Positions 26,273 through 35,331 of a stretch of DNA of 64,000 nucleotides are shown here, piece after piece; the stretch's first letter is position 1, and every line of letters begins with the position of its first letter. The notes below the pieces were generated by a model that saw only the letters and a list, made by a program, of their open reading frames with translations, was not told where the DNA came from and did no database searches. The DNA lies in contig NZ_BSDI01000016.1 of the NCBI RefSeq assembly GCF_027923225.1, positions 62,001 through 126,000 of the forward strand, given 5' to 3'. This DNA comes from Phytohabitans aurantiacus (GTDB lineage Bacteria > Actinomycetota > Actinomycetes > Mycobacteriales > Micromonosporaceae). A program made the position numbers and the translations under genes.

Positions 26273-27559
26273 GTGGCCACCATTGAGGGAATCGTCGCCC
26301 GGGAGATTCTCGACTCGCGCGGCAACCCGACCGTCGAGGTCGAGGTCGGGCTGGACGACGGCACGGTCGCCCGTGCCGCGGTGCCGTCCGGCGCGTCCAC
26401 GGGCGCGTTCGAGGCGATCGAGCTGCGCGACGGCGACGCTGACCGGTACGGCGGCAAGGGCGTCGAGAAGGCCGTCAGCAACATCGAAGACCGGATCGTG
26501 GACCAGCTGATCGGGTACGAGGCGAGCGAGCAGCGCCTGATCGACCAGAAGATGTTGGACATCGACGGCACATCCGACAAGTCGGGCCTCGGTGCCAACG
26601 CGATCCTCGGCGTGTCGCTCGCCGTGTCGAAGGCGGCCGCCGGCAGCGCCGAGCTGAGCCTGTTCCGGTACCTGGGCGGCCCCAACGCGCACCTGCTGCC
26701 GGTGCCGATGATGAACATCCTCAACGGTGGGGCCCACGCCGACTCCAACGTCGACGTGCAGGAGTTCATGGTCGCCCCGATCGGCGCGCCGACCTTCCGC
26801 GAGGCGCTGCGGTCCGGTGCCGAGGTCTACCACGCGCTCAAGTCGGTACTGAAGAAGAAGGGCCTGTCCACCGGCCTCGGTGACGAGGGCGGCTTCGCGC
26901 CGAACCTGCCCACCAACGCCGCCGCGCTCGACCTGATCGGCGAGGCGGTCGAAAAGGCCGGGTACCGCCTGGGCGTCGACATCGTGCTCGCGCTCGACGT
27001 GGCCGCGACCGAGTTCTACAAGGACGGCTCGTACGTCTTCGAGGGCGCCGCCAAGTCGTCCGACGAGATGATCAACTACTACAGCAAGCTGGCCGAGGCG
27101 TACCCGATCGTCTCCATCGAAGACCCGCTCGCCGAGGACGACTGGGCGGGCTGGAGCGCGTTCACCGCCGCGGTGGGCGACAAGATCCAGATCGTCGGCG
27201 ACGACCTCTTCGTCACCAACCCGGAGCGCATCGCCCGGGGCATCGCCGAAAAGGCCGCCAACGCGGTACTGGTCAAGGTCAACCAGATCGGCTCGCTCAC
27301 CGAGACGTTCGACGCGGTCGACCTCGCGCACCGGTCCGGCTTCAAGTGCATGATGAGCCACCGTTCCGGCGAGACCGAAGACACCACGATCGCCGACCTG
27401 GCGGTGGCCACCGGCTGCGGCCAGATCAAGACCGGTGCGCCCGCGCGCTCCGACCGGGTGGCCAAGTACAACCAGCTGCTCCGGATCGAGGAGGAGCTGG
27501 GCGACGCGGCGCGCTACGCGGGTGCCGGTGCCTTCCCGAGGTACCGTTCGGCTAGCTGA
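26273..27559 (+). CDS. eno: Enolase
   Basis: 428 residues, normal length. It interconverts 2-phosphoglycerate and phosphoenolpyruvate in glycolysis. Signatures include GANAILGVSLAVSKAAA, GLGDEGGFAPNL with the catalytic Glu, the metal ligands in SIEDPLAEDDW, catalytic Lys in KVNQIGSLTE, and SHRSGETEDT. The GTG start at 26273 has GAGGAG seven to twelve bases upstream. It leads the conserved run eno, divIC, DUF501, GNAT, ppx; 32 bases separate it from divIC. Confidence 0.98.
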   Translation: MATIEGIVAREILDSRGNPTVEVEVGLDDGTVARAAVPSGASTGAFEAIELRDGDADRYGGKGVEKAVSNIEDRIVDQLIGYEASEQRLIDQKMLDIDGTSDKSGLGANAILGVSLAVSKAAAGSAELSLFRYLGGPNAHLLPVPMMNILNGGAHADSNVDVQEFMVAPIGAPTFREALRSGAEVYHALKSVLKKKGLSTGLGDEGGFAPNLPTNAAALDLIGEAVEKAGYRLGVDIVLALDVAATEFYKDGSYVFEGAAKSSDEMINYYSKLAEAYPIVSIEDPLAEDDWAGWSAFTAAVGDKIQIVGDDLFVTNPERIARGIAEKAANAVLVKVNQIGSLTETFDAVDLAHRSGFKCMMSHRSGETEDTTIADLAVATGCGQIKTGAPARSDRVAKYNQLLRIEEELGDAARYAGAGAFPRYRSAS

Positions 27560-27591
27560 CCAAGCGCTTCTGGGGAGGAGGGCGGCACCAC

Positions 27592-28182
27592 ATGACACAG
27601 CGGCTCACGCCGAGCGGGCAGCGCCCCGCACGGCGTTCCCGCGGTGCCGCCCCCCGACGCCCCGCGATCGCCCGAGAGCAGCGTGACCAGCGCGGTCAGG
27701 CGAGCCGAGACGCCAGCGACTCCGGGCGGTCGGCCAACCGGCCAGCGGCCGCCCGGCGCGCACCGGTGCGGCGCACCAGCGCGCCACAGCCGCGCCGCTT
27801 CACCGGGCGGGCCACCGTGCTCCTCGTGGTGCTCATCGCGCTCGCCCTCGGCTACACGTACCCGGTGCGCGTGTACCTGACGCAGCAGTCCGACATCGCT
27901 CGCATGGAGGCCGCGCAAGAGACCCAGCGCCGGCGGATCGGCGAACTGAGCGAGCAGGCCGCGCTGTGGCGCGACGAGGAGTACATCAAGATCCAGGCAC
28001 GGAAGCGGTTCTACATGGTCTATCCGGGCGAGACGCCCCTGGTGGTGCTCAGCGACCCCGAGGGCGCGGCGCGCGACGCCGGCATCGACCCCAAGGCGGG
28101 CAAGGGCGCCAAGCCCGACCCCTGGTACGACACGCTGTGGTCGAGCATCCAGGCGGCCAACAACGCGGGGTCGCGGCCTTGA
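27592..28182 (+). CDS. Septum formation initiator (DivIC/FtsB family)
   Basis: 196 residues. A long basic, Arg/Ala/Pro-rich cytoplasmic tail (1-75) precedes one membrane helix (about 76-92). A coiled coil follows (about 97-125) and then the conserved DEEYIKIQARKRFYMVYPGE segment. DivIC/FtsB binds FtsL and FtsQ in the divisome. The ATG has GGGGAGG upstream. The extended N-terminal tail is typical of actinobacterial members. Its TGA stop overlaps the TTG start of DUF501. Confidence 0.9.
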   Translation: MTQRLTPSGQRPARRSRGAAPRRPAIAREQRDQRGQASRDASDSGRSANRPAAARRAPVRRTSAPQPRRFTGRATVLLVVLIALALGYTYPVRVYLTQQSDIARMEAAQETQRRRIGELSEQAALWRDEEYIKIQARKRFYMVYPGETPLVVLSDPEGAARDAGIDPKAGKGAKPDPWYDTLWSSIQAANNAGSRP

Positions 28183-28691
28183 CGGTACCCCCACCGGAGC
28201 GTGAGCCTGCGACGCAGGCCGACCTCGACGCGGTGGCCGCGCAGCTCGGACGGACGCCGCGCGGCACGCGAGCGGTGGCCCACCGCTGCCCCTGCGGCCT
28301 GCCTGATGTCGTCGAGACCACGCCGCGCCTCGCCGACGGCACGCCCTTCCCGACGCTCTTCTACCTGACTTGCCCCCGCGCGACCGCGGCGTGCTCGCGC
28401 CTGGAGTCCGCCGGCCTGATGAAGGAGATGGCCGAGCGGCTCGCGGCGGATCCAGAGCTGGCCGAGCAGTACCGCGCCGCCCACGAGGACTACCTCGCGC
28501 GGCGCGACAAGATCGGGCAGGTGCCGGAGATCGAGGGCGTGTCGGCGGGCGGCATGCCTGGACGGGTCAAGTGCCTGCACGTGCACCTGGCTCACTCGCT
28601 GGCCGTGGGCCCGGGCGTCAACCCGTTCGGAGACGAGACGGCCGAGCTCATCGCGCCCTGGTGGTCGGACGGGCCATGCGTGACGTCGTGA
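28179..28691 (+). CDS. DUF501 family protein
   Basis: 170 residues. The conserved N-terminal segment with HRCPCGLPDV, the block FPTLFYLTCPRA, and the C-terminal GRVKCLHVHLAH and NPFGD elements define DUF501. Several Cys and His residues suggest metal binding; the function is unknown. No ATG or GTG fits. TTG 28179 overlaps the divIC stop as TTGA, indicating coupled translation. The family almost always sits between divIC and ppx in actinobacteria, as here. Confidence 0.85.
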   Translation: MTVPPPEREPATQADLDAVAAQLGRTPRGTRAVAHRCPCGLPDVVETTPRLADGTPFPTLFYLTCPRATAACSRLESAGLMKEMAERLAADPELAEQYRAAHEDYLARRDKIGQVPEIEGVSAGGMPGRVKCLHVHLAHSLAVGPGVNPFGDETAELIAPWWSDGPCVTS

Positions 28692-29182
28692 TCCGGCGCG
28701 CCCGCACGACCGACGTGCGGCGCATCCGCGAGCTGATCGACATGTACACCGGCGGGCGCCGGATGCTCAGCAAGGCCACCGTGACGCTGTACGAGGACGT
28801 GCAGGAGTTCTGGGTGGCGGCCAGGGTGTCCGACGACGTGGTCGTGGGCTGCGGCGCGCTGCACGTGATGTGGGAAGACCTCGCCGAGATCCGCACGGTG
28901 GCCGTCGACCCCTCCTGCCGCGGCCTGAAGATCGGCCAGCGGATCGTCTCGGAGCTGATCGGGGTGGCCCGCGACGTGGGCGTGTCCCGGGTGTTCGTGC
29001 TGACGTTCGAGACCGGGTTCTTCGGGTCCTTCGGTTTCAAGGAGATCGACGGCGCGCCGGTGCCGCATCCGGTGTACGAGCAGCTGCTGCGCTCGTACGA
29101 CGAGGGTGTCGCCGAGTTCCTCGACCTGGAGCGGGTGAAGCCGAACACTCTCGGTAACACCCGGATGCTGCTGCACTTGTAG
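28676..29182 (+). CDS. GNAT-family N-acetyltransferase (amino-acid acetyltransferase-like)
   Basis: 168 residues. The acetyl-CoA-binding motif A is visible as VAVDPSCRGLKIGQRI (about 76-91), with the flanking beta strands of the GNAT fold. It resembles the stand-alone ArgA-type domain used by actinobacteria for N-acetylglutamate synthesis, but a more general amino-acid acetyltransferase is possible. It overlaps the DUF501 gene by 16 bases. Its TAG stop forms part of the promoter box for ppx. Confidence 0.8.
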   Translation: MRDVVIRRARTTDVRRIRELIDMYTGGRRMLSKATVTLYEDVQEFWVAARVSDDVVVGCGALHVMWEDLAEIRTVAVDPSCRGLKIGQRIVSELIGVARDVGVSRVFVLTFETGFFGSFGFKEIDGAPVPHPVYEQLLRSYDEGVAEFLDLERVKPNTLGNTRMLLHL

Positions 29183-29185
29183 GGT
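29180..29185 (+). promoter_or_regulatory. -10 box (TAGGGT), leaderless start of ppx
   Basis: TAGGGT begins with the TAG stop of the upstream gene and ends seven bases before ATG 29193. This permits separate leaderless transcription of ppx. Confidence 0.5.
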
Positions 29186-29192
29186 TGCGGCC

Positions 29193-30104
29193 ATGAAGAG
29201 GGTGGCGGCGATCGACTGCGGGACCAACTCGATCCGGCTCCTGATCGCTTCGCCAGGGCCCGACGGGCTCGTCGACATCGTCCGCCGGATGGAGATCGTG
29301 CGGCTCGGCCAGGGCGTCGACCGCACGGGGCGGCTCGCGCCGGAGGCCCTGGAACGCACCCGGGTGGCGCTGGCGTCGTACGCGGCGCAGATCGCCGAGC
29401 ACGAGGCGTCGCGGGTGCGGATGGTCGCCACGTCGGCGACGCGCGACGCGTCCAACGCCGACGAGTTCCGGGTCATGGTCAAGGAGACGCTCGGCGTCGA
29501 GCCCGAGGTCGTGACCGGCGACGAGGAGGCCAGGCTCTCCTTCACCGGGGCGGTACGCGGCCTGTCCGCCGAGGCGCCCTATCTCGTGGTCGACATCGGC
29601 GGCGGCTCCACGGAGTTCGTGGTCGGCGCATCCACAGTGGACTCGGCCATCTCCGTCGACATCGGCTGCGTCCGGATGACCGAGCGGCACCTGCACACCG
29701 ACCCGCCCGGTTCGGCGGAGGTCACCGCGGCGACGGCCGACATCACGGCGGCGGTCGACCGGGCGCTCGCCGCGGTCGACGGGGGCCGAGCGGCGACCCT
29801 GGTCGGGCTGGCCGGCTCGGTGACGACGGTGGCGGCGATCGCCCTGGGCCTGACCTCGTACCAGCCGGAGCGCATCCACCACGCCCGCATCTCGTACGAC
29901 GACGTGGCGGCGGTGACCGCCCGCATGCTCGAATCGACGACTGAGCAGCGCTTGGCGATCCCGGTGATGCACCCGGGCCGAGCCGACGTGTTCGCGGCGG
30001 GCGCCCTGATCCTCCGCACCATCATGGACCGCTCGGGCATGTCGTCCGTGGTGGCCAGCGAACACGACATCCTAGACGGCATAGCCTGGTCCATCACCTC
30101 GTGA
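29193..30104 (+). CDS. ppx: Exopolyphosphatase (Ppx/GppA family)
   Basis: 303 residues, the short actinobacterial form lacking the C-terminal HD-like domain. The ASKHA phosphate-binding loops are DCGTNSIRLLI (8-18) and VVDIGGGSTEFVVG (about 131-144), with AGSVTT further on. It hydrolyses inorganic polyphosphate or pppGpp. The TGA stop at 30102-30104 lies within the left arm of a family A palindrome. Confidence 0.93.
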   Translation: MKRVAAIDCGTNSIRLLIASPGPDGLVDIVRRMEIVRLGQGVDRTGRLAPEALERTRVALASYAAQIAEHEASRVRMVATSATRDASNADEFRVMVKETLGVEPEVVTGDEEARLSFTGAVRGLSAEAPYLVVDIGGGSTEFVVGASTVDSAISVDIGCVRMTERHLHTDPPGSAEVTAATADITAAVDRALAAVDGGRAATLVGLAGSVTTVAAIALGLTSYQPERIHHARISYDDVAAVTARMLESTTEQRLAIPVMHPGRADVFAAGALILRTIMDRSGMSSVVASEHDILDGIAWSITS

Positions 30105-30154
30105 TCAGGGCGTCCCTGAAGTCGTTAGGGCGACTTGAGGGACGCTCTGATCAC
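30101..30154. repeat. Palindromic repeat family A, copy 2
   Basis: 24-base arms (30101-30124 and 30131-30154) start with GTGATCAGGGCGTCCCT and pair almost perfectly around a six-base loop. It lies between the convergent ppx and the 30166-30597 gene, covers the ppx stop codon, and is well placed as a bidirectional terminator. Confidence 0.88.
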
Positions 30155-30165
30155 TGAGGGAACTG

Positions 30166-30597
30166 TTAGTGCGTGCGGCGGAGGTCGGCCCTTGATTGTT
30201 CGCGGGGGTCGGATTCGTCTCGCGACCACCACCAGGCATAGCTGATCGCGCCTGGTTGGGGGAGCTCCAGCACGATGCGGGCCACTAGGGGGCCCTCGTA
30301 CGCGGTGAACTCGCCCGGACCGGTCTCGCTGAAGCGCACCACGCCCGGCAGCTCCAGGCAGGCAACGTGCAGCTCCAGCCGTCCGCCCTCGCCGGCGACC
30401 AGGACAGTGTGCTCGACGTGCTGGAGGCCGTTGCGGTCGTTGGTGGCCTCGTAGTCGAGGGTCACGGCGCGCCCGCGCACGACCGTAGCCACCGCCATCC
30501 GCGCGACGAACGGTCCGCTCTCCGGGCCGTCGCCGCGTCCCCGGTACACGCCCGCGGCGCTGGCGAGGCGCCCGAGCACATCTTCCTTGGCACGCAC
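30166..30597 (-). CDS. Conserved hypothetical protein (beta-rich, lipocalin-like)
   Basis: 143 residues, not assigned to a named family. The translation alternates short beta strands (ARMAVATVVRGRAVTLDYEA, RLELHVACLELPGVVRF, LVARIVLEL) and ends in AISYAWWWSRDES, like small lipocalin/DUF1579-type proteins. No signal peptide is seen. GTG 30595-30597 is chosen because a TACTGT box lies six bases upstream, consistent with a leaderless mRNA. It is convergent with ppx across the family A palindrome. Confidence 0.68.
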   Translation of the reverse strand: MRAKEDVLGRLASAAGVYRGRGDGPESGPFVARMAVATVVRGRAVTLDYEATNDRNGLQHVEHTVLVAGEGGRLELHVACLELPGVVRFSETGPGEFTAYEGPLVARIVLELPQPGAISYAWWWSRDESDPREQSRADLRRTH

Positions 30598-30603
30598 GGC
30601 GAC

Positions 30604-30609
30604 ACAGTA
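30604..30609 (-). promoter_or_regulatory. -10 box (TACTGT), leaderless start
   Basis: On the minus strand TACTGT ends six bases before GTG 30595-30597, and no ribosome site is visible. This supports the chosen start of the small beta-rich protein. Confidence 0.5.
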
Positions 30610-30773
30610 TCCGCACGCGGCTACGACACCCTGCGCCGCGTGCGCGCCGCCGGATTCCGACGCCCTCTGCCACTGGGTGACCACCGCCAGCTACTGGGGT
30701 GGCGGGGGTTGACCAGGGCCGCTACGGTCGCGCAGGTCAACCGCTGAAAGAAACCTGGGAGAGGACCCAAGTC

Positions 30774-31298
30774 GTGACGAACCAGCCACCCCAGTACCCG
30801 GGCGCTGCGCCGCAGCCGCAGCCATCGGACCAGGGCTGGGGAGCGGCCCCGCCGCCTCCACCGCACACCGAGGGCTTCGGCCCGGCCGGTGCGCCACTGC
30901 CGCCGTCTCTCCAGCCGCCGAAGAAGAGCGGCGCCGGCAAGAAGATCCTCGGCATCGTCGGCGGTCTCGTCGTGGCGCTGGTCGTGGCGGGCGGCCTCGC
31001 GTTCGCGCGCGGTGCGCTGCAGGAGGACAAGACGGCCGAGGCCAAGCAGGGGGACTGCATCGCCGACCTGCCGGACGTCAAGGAGGGCGAGGAGGCCGAG
31101 GCCAACAACGCCAAGCCGGTGACGTGCGGCACGGCCGAGGCGAAGTACACCGTGGTCGGTCGCGTCGACAACCTGACCGCCGCGCAGGCATCCTCCGACG
31201 GGGTGTGCCAGCCGTTCGTGGCGCAGGGCGCCGAGATGATCTTCTACAGCATCCCGCCCGCGGGTAAGGGCTACGTGCTCTGCCTCAAGCCCACCTGA
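30774..31298 (+). CDS. Membrane-anchored protein with proline-rich N-terminus (LppU-like)
   Basis: 174 residues. A Pro/Gln/Gly-rich cytoplasmic tail (1-58) and one membrane helix (about 65-82) lead to an extracytoplasmic domain of about 85 residues. That domain has four cysteines (in KQGDCIAD, VTCGTAE, DGVCQPF and YVLCLK), probably forming two disulfides. This resembles the LppU/SCO3897 family of actinobacterial exported proteins; function unknown. The GTG start at 30774 has GGGAGAGG nearby. An upstream TACGGT at 30723-30728 could serve as the -10 box. A strong hairpin follows the stop. Confidence 0.75.
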   Translation: MTNQPPQYPGAAPQPQPSDQGWGAAPPPPPHTEGFGPAGAPLPPSLQPPKKSGAGKKILGIVGGLVVALVVAGGLAFARGALQEDKTAEAKQGDCIADLPDVKEGEEAEANNAKPVTCGTAEAKYTVVGRVDNLTAAQASSDGVCQPFVAQGAEMIFYSIPPAGKGYVLCLKPT

Positions 31299-31312
31299 TA
31301 TACCGCAAAAAC

Positions 31313-31360
31313 GGCGGCGCAGCGTACACCAGGCAACAACGAGGTGTACGCCACGCCGTC
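31313..31360 (+). terminator. Long hairpin downstream of the LppU-like gene
   Basis: 18-base arms (31313-31330 and 31343-31360, three mismatches) enclose a 12-base loop 15 bases after the stop codon. The core GCGTACACC/GGTGTACGC is perfect. There is no real U-tract. A terminator is the likeliest role; a protein-binding palindrome upstream of the dienelactone hydrolase is the alternative. Confidence 0.6.
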
Positions 31361-31459
31361 GTCTGCTTTCCCCCCGCGTGACGGCGTGACACGCTACCGG
31401 CACGCAACGACGCCACTGTGCGACCAGCCAACGATGACTGACCGACAGGAGGACGGCAT

Positions 31460-32152
31460 ATGGGGGAAATGGTTAGCTATCGCAGCAACGGGGGGACCAG
31501 CGAGGGGTATCTCGCCGTTCCGACCTCGGGTAGCGACCAGACGGTCCCGGCCGTTGTCGTGATCCAGGAGTACTGGGGACTCGTGCCCCACATCAAGGCG
31601 CTCGCCGATCGGTTCGCCGATGCCGGCTTCGTGGCGCTCGCTCCTGACCTCTACCACGGCCTGCACACGACCGAGCCGGACGAGGCGGGCAAGCTGCTCA
31701 TGGGCCTCGCGATGGATCAGGCGGCCAAAGACATCGCGGGAGCCGCCGCCTACCTGACCGAGCGGCCGGAGGTGACCGGCAAGGTCGGCGCGGTCGGGTT
31801 CTGTGCGGGCGGCAGCCTGGCCCTGTGGTCGGCGACGCTGTCGGACCAGATCGTGGCGGCCGTCGGCTTCTATCCGAAGCTGCCCTGGGAGCGGATGCGT
31901 CCCGAGTGGACCGGATACGCGGGCAAGTCCGCGGTGATCCACTGCTCCGAGGCGGACGGCACGTCGGCTGACGAGGGCGTGCAGGTCGCCCGTCGCTCGA
32001 TCGAGGCAGCCGGCGGTGAGTGCGTCCTCTACGACTACCCCGGCACCAAGCACGCGTTCTTCAACGACGACCGCCCCGAGGTCTTCGATCGGGACTCGGC
32101 CGCCAGCGCATGGGCCCGTACCCTCGTGCACTTCCGTGCCAAGCTCCGCTGA
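31460..32152 (+). CDS. Dienelactone hydrolase family protein
   Basis: 230 residues, an alpha/beta-hydrolase. The nucleophile is Cys in GFCAGGSL (about residue 115), the acid probably lies in SEADGTSADE, and His is in GTKHAFFND (about 198). The Cys nucleophile and the QEYWGL oxyanion segment are typical of the DLH family, which opens lactone rings in aromatic degradation; many members act on other esters. ATG 31460 has a strong AGGAGG. The downstream uracil-DNA glycosylase gene overlaps its end. Confidence 0.92.
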   Translation: MGEMVSYRSNGGTSEGYLAVPTSGSDQTVPAVVVIQEYWGLVPHIKALADRFADAGFVALAPDLYHGLHTTEPDEAGKLLMGLAMDQAAKDIAGAAAYLTERPEVTGKVGAVGFCAGGSLALWSATLSDQIVAAVGFYPKLPWERMRPEWTGYAGKSAVIHCSEADGTSADEGVQVARRSIEAAGGECVLYDYPGTKHAFFNDDRPEVFDRDSAASAWARTLVHFRAKLR

Positions 32153-32885
32153 TCCGCGTACCGCTGACGAAGTGGCCGCCCGCGCCGAGCGGGCGGCCGA
32201 TCTGCCCGACCTCGACGGCGCCATTGCCGGTTGTTTCGCCTGCCCCCGGCTGGTCGCGTGGCGGGAGGAGGTCGGGCGGGTCAAGCGGGCGTCGTTCCGC
32301 GACCAGGAGTACTGGACGCGCCCGGTGCCCGGATTCGGTGTAGTCGGCGCGCGCCTCGCGATCCTGGGGCTGGCGCCGGCGGCCCACGGCGGCAACCGCA
32401 CCGGCCGGATCTTCACCGGTGACCGCTCGGGCGACGTGCTCTTCGCCGCGCTGCACCGGGCCAGCCTCGCCAACCAGCCGACGAGCGTATGGCGCGACGA
32501 CGGCCTGGCACTGCGAGACACGCGGATCTTCTCGGCGGTGCGCTGCGCGCCACCCGACAACAAGCCCACGCCGGTGGAGCGCGACACCTGCGCACCGTGG
32601 TTGCACCGCGAGCTCGCGCTGATCAAGCCCGCGCTGCGGGTCGTCGTGGCGCTGGGTGCGTTCGCCTGGTCGGCATGGTGGCCGGCGATGACCGCCGTCT
32701 ACGGGGTCCGGCCGCCGGTGCCGCGTCCCCCGTTCGGGCACGGCGCGCGATGGACGGGCAACGGCACACCAACTGTGATGGGGTGTTATCACGTCAGTCA
32801 GCAGAACACCTTTACCGGACGGCTCACACCCGCGATGCTGGACGAGGTGTTCGCTGAAGCGAAGTTACTAGCGGGGATCGACTGA
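32136..32885 (+). CDS. Type-5 uracil-DNA glycosylase (UdgB); contains a TTA codon
   Basis: About 249 residues. Fe-S cluster cysteines lie in CFACPR and in the RCAPPDNKPTP...RDTC stretch. Active-site motif 1 is GLAPAAHGGNRTGR and motif 3 is CYHVSQQNTFTGRL. These are diagnostic for family 5 UDGs, which remove uracil and other deaminated bases from DNA. The start is ambiguous: GTG 32136 overlaps the hydrolase gene and GTG 32172 is the alternative; neither has a clear ribosome site. The seventh codon from the stop (32865-32867) is TTA, one of only three I found in genes of this window. Confidence 0.9.
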   Translation: MPSSADPRTADEVAARAERAADLPDLDGAIAGCFACPRLVAWREEVGRVKRASFRDQEYWTRPVPGFGVVGARLAILGLAPAAHGGNRTGRIFTGDRSGDVLFAALHRASLANQPTSVWRDDGLALRDTRIFSAVRCAPPDNKPTPVERDTCAPWLHRELALIKPALRVVVALGAFAWSAWWPAMTAVYGVRPPVPRPPFGHGARWTGNGTPTVMGCYHVSQQNTFTGRLTPAMLDEVFAEAKLLAGID

Positions 32886-32945
32886 AGGTGCCGGTACGGT
32901 TAATGGTGCATCCATTAGCCTGACATTTCGGACAAAACGCCAAAG

Positions 32946-33644
32946 ATGGTTTTCGGGTTCTTGCGGAGATGGTGGCCCCTGGCCGGGGTCGCCGTTTTGC
33001 TCACGCTGGCCGCGGTCGCGGCTGCCCATTCGTCGGTGCGATTGGGCCGGGTCGAGTCGCCGGCCGGCCCCGCGCCGTCGCTGGAGGAGCCCGAACGCAT
33101 CCGGGTCGAGCCCAGCGAAACGGCCGAACCCTTCGCCGCGGCGTCCGTTACCGTGCCGTCCTGGCTCGTCAAGCTCGTCGTGGCGATCGGCATCGTGCTC
33201 CTGGCCGTACTCATCGGCATGATGGTCTGGGTGCTGGCGCGTGACCTGGTCAAGAAGCGACGCATGCGCGCCATGCCCGCGCGCCGGGCGCGGCCCGGTC
33301 AGACCAGCGCGCAGGACGTCGTCGCGGCGCTCGACGCCGGGCTGGTCGACCTCTCCGACGCCGACAGCGACCCGCGCCGCGCGGTGATCGCCTGCTGGCT
33401 GCGGCTGGAGCAGGCGGCCGCCGCCGCGGGTACGCCCAGACAGGCCACCGACACGCCGACCGACCTGGTCACCCGCCTGCTCGCCGGCCACCACATCAGC
33501 GCCGACGTGCTGGCCCGCTTCGCCGACGTGTACCGGGAGGCCCGGTACGCCACGCACACCGTCGACGAGCGGATGCGCACCCAGGCTCGCGAGGCGCTCC
33601 AGCGGCTGCGCGCCGAGCTGACCGCGGGAGCCGTCCATGAGTGA
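32946..33644 (+). CDS. DUF4129 domain membrane protein
   Basis: 232 residues. It has an N-terminal membrane helix (about 8-27), a short extracytoplasmic loop, a second helix (about 74-98), and a cytoplasmic DUF4129 domain with the typical acidic and aromatic pattern (RRAVIACWLRLEQAA, TPTDLVTRLLA, FADVYREARYATHTV). It is first of five overlapping genes (32946-37244) of a MoxR-type operon. Such operons are thought to assemble or mature envelope complexes. It overlaps the next gene by eight bases. Confidence 0.85.
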   Translation: MVFGFLRRWWPLAGVAVLLTLAAVAAAHSSVRLGRVESPAGPAPSLEEPERIRVEPSETAEPFAAASVTVPSWLVKLVVAIGIVLLAVLIGMMVWVLARDLVKKRRMRAMPARRARPGQTSAQDVVAALDAGLVDLSDADSDPRRAVIACWLRLEQAAAAAGTPRQATDTPTDLVTRLLAGHHISADVLARFADVYREARYATHTVDERMRTQAREALQRLRAELTAGAVHE

Positions 33645-34223
33645 CGCCAGCACCAGCATCGACGACCTGCTCCGCCACGACGACGAGCCACCGCCCAAGC
33701 CGGAACGCGAGGTCAGCGGCCTCGGCTGGTGGGTACGCACGGCGTTCGTGGCGACCGGGCTCGCGGCGGTCGCGGTCTTCGCGTTCCGGCTGTTCGGATA
33801 CGGCCTGTCGATCCCGCTCGCGCTCGGTACCTTCATGGCGCTGCTCGTCCTGCGCCGCGCGGTCGCGCTGGTCGCGGCGCCGGCGGCCGTCAAGGTCTTC
33901 GTCCGGCGGCCAGCCGGCGAAGAAGACGGCAACTACAACTGGGCGGCAGGCGAAGACGGCCTGAACGCGGCGGTGCGCCGGTGGGAAAACCGGCTCGCCT
34001 GGGCCGACCGCGAGCCCGATCGGTTCGTCCGCTCGCCGCAGCCCAAGCTGGCGCAGATCGTCGACGAGCGGCTCCGGCAACGGCACGGCTTCACGACCAC
34101 CAGTGACCCTATGCGCGCGCGTGCGCTGCTCGGTGATCCACTATGGACGCTGCTCACCAAGCCGCCCAAGCGCACCCCCCATTTCCGCGACCTGACGGCA
34201 ATCGTCTCGCACCTGGAGAAGCT

Positions 34224-34227
<4 letters not shown>
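33637..34227 (+). CDS. Membrane protein of the MoxR operon
   Basis: 196 residues, two membrane helices (about 29-50 and 53-75) and a C-terminal cytoplasmic region of 120 residues ending in HFRDLTAIVSHLEKL. I recognise no named domain. Similar short membrane proteins precede moxR in related actinomycetes. Eight-base overlap upstream and ATGA overlap with moxR show coupled expression. Confidence 0.75.
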
Positions 34228-35297
<1,070 letters not shown>

Positions 35298-35331
35298 GCA
35301 TGCGCTTGGTGGCGGCTGCGGGAGCCGGCGC

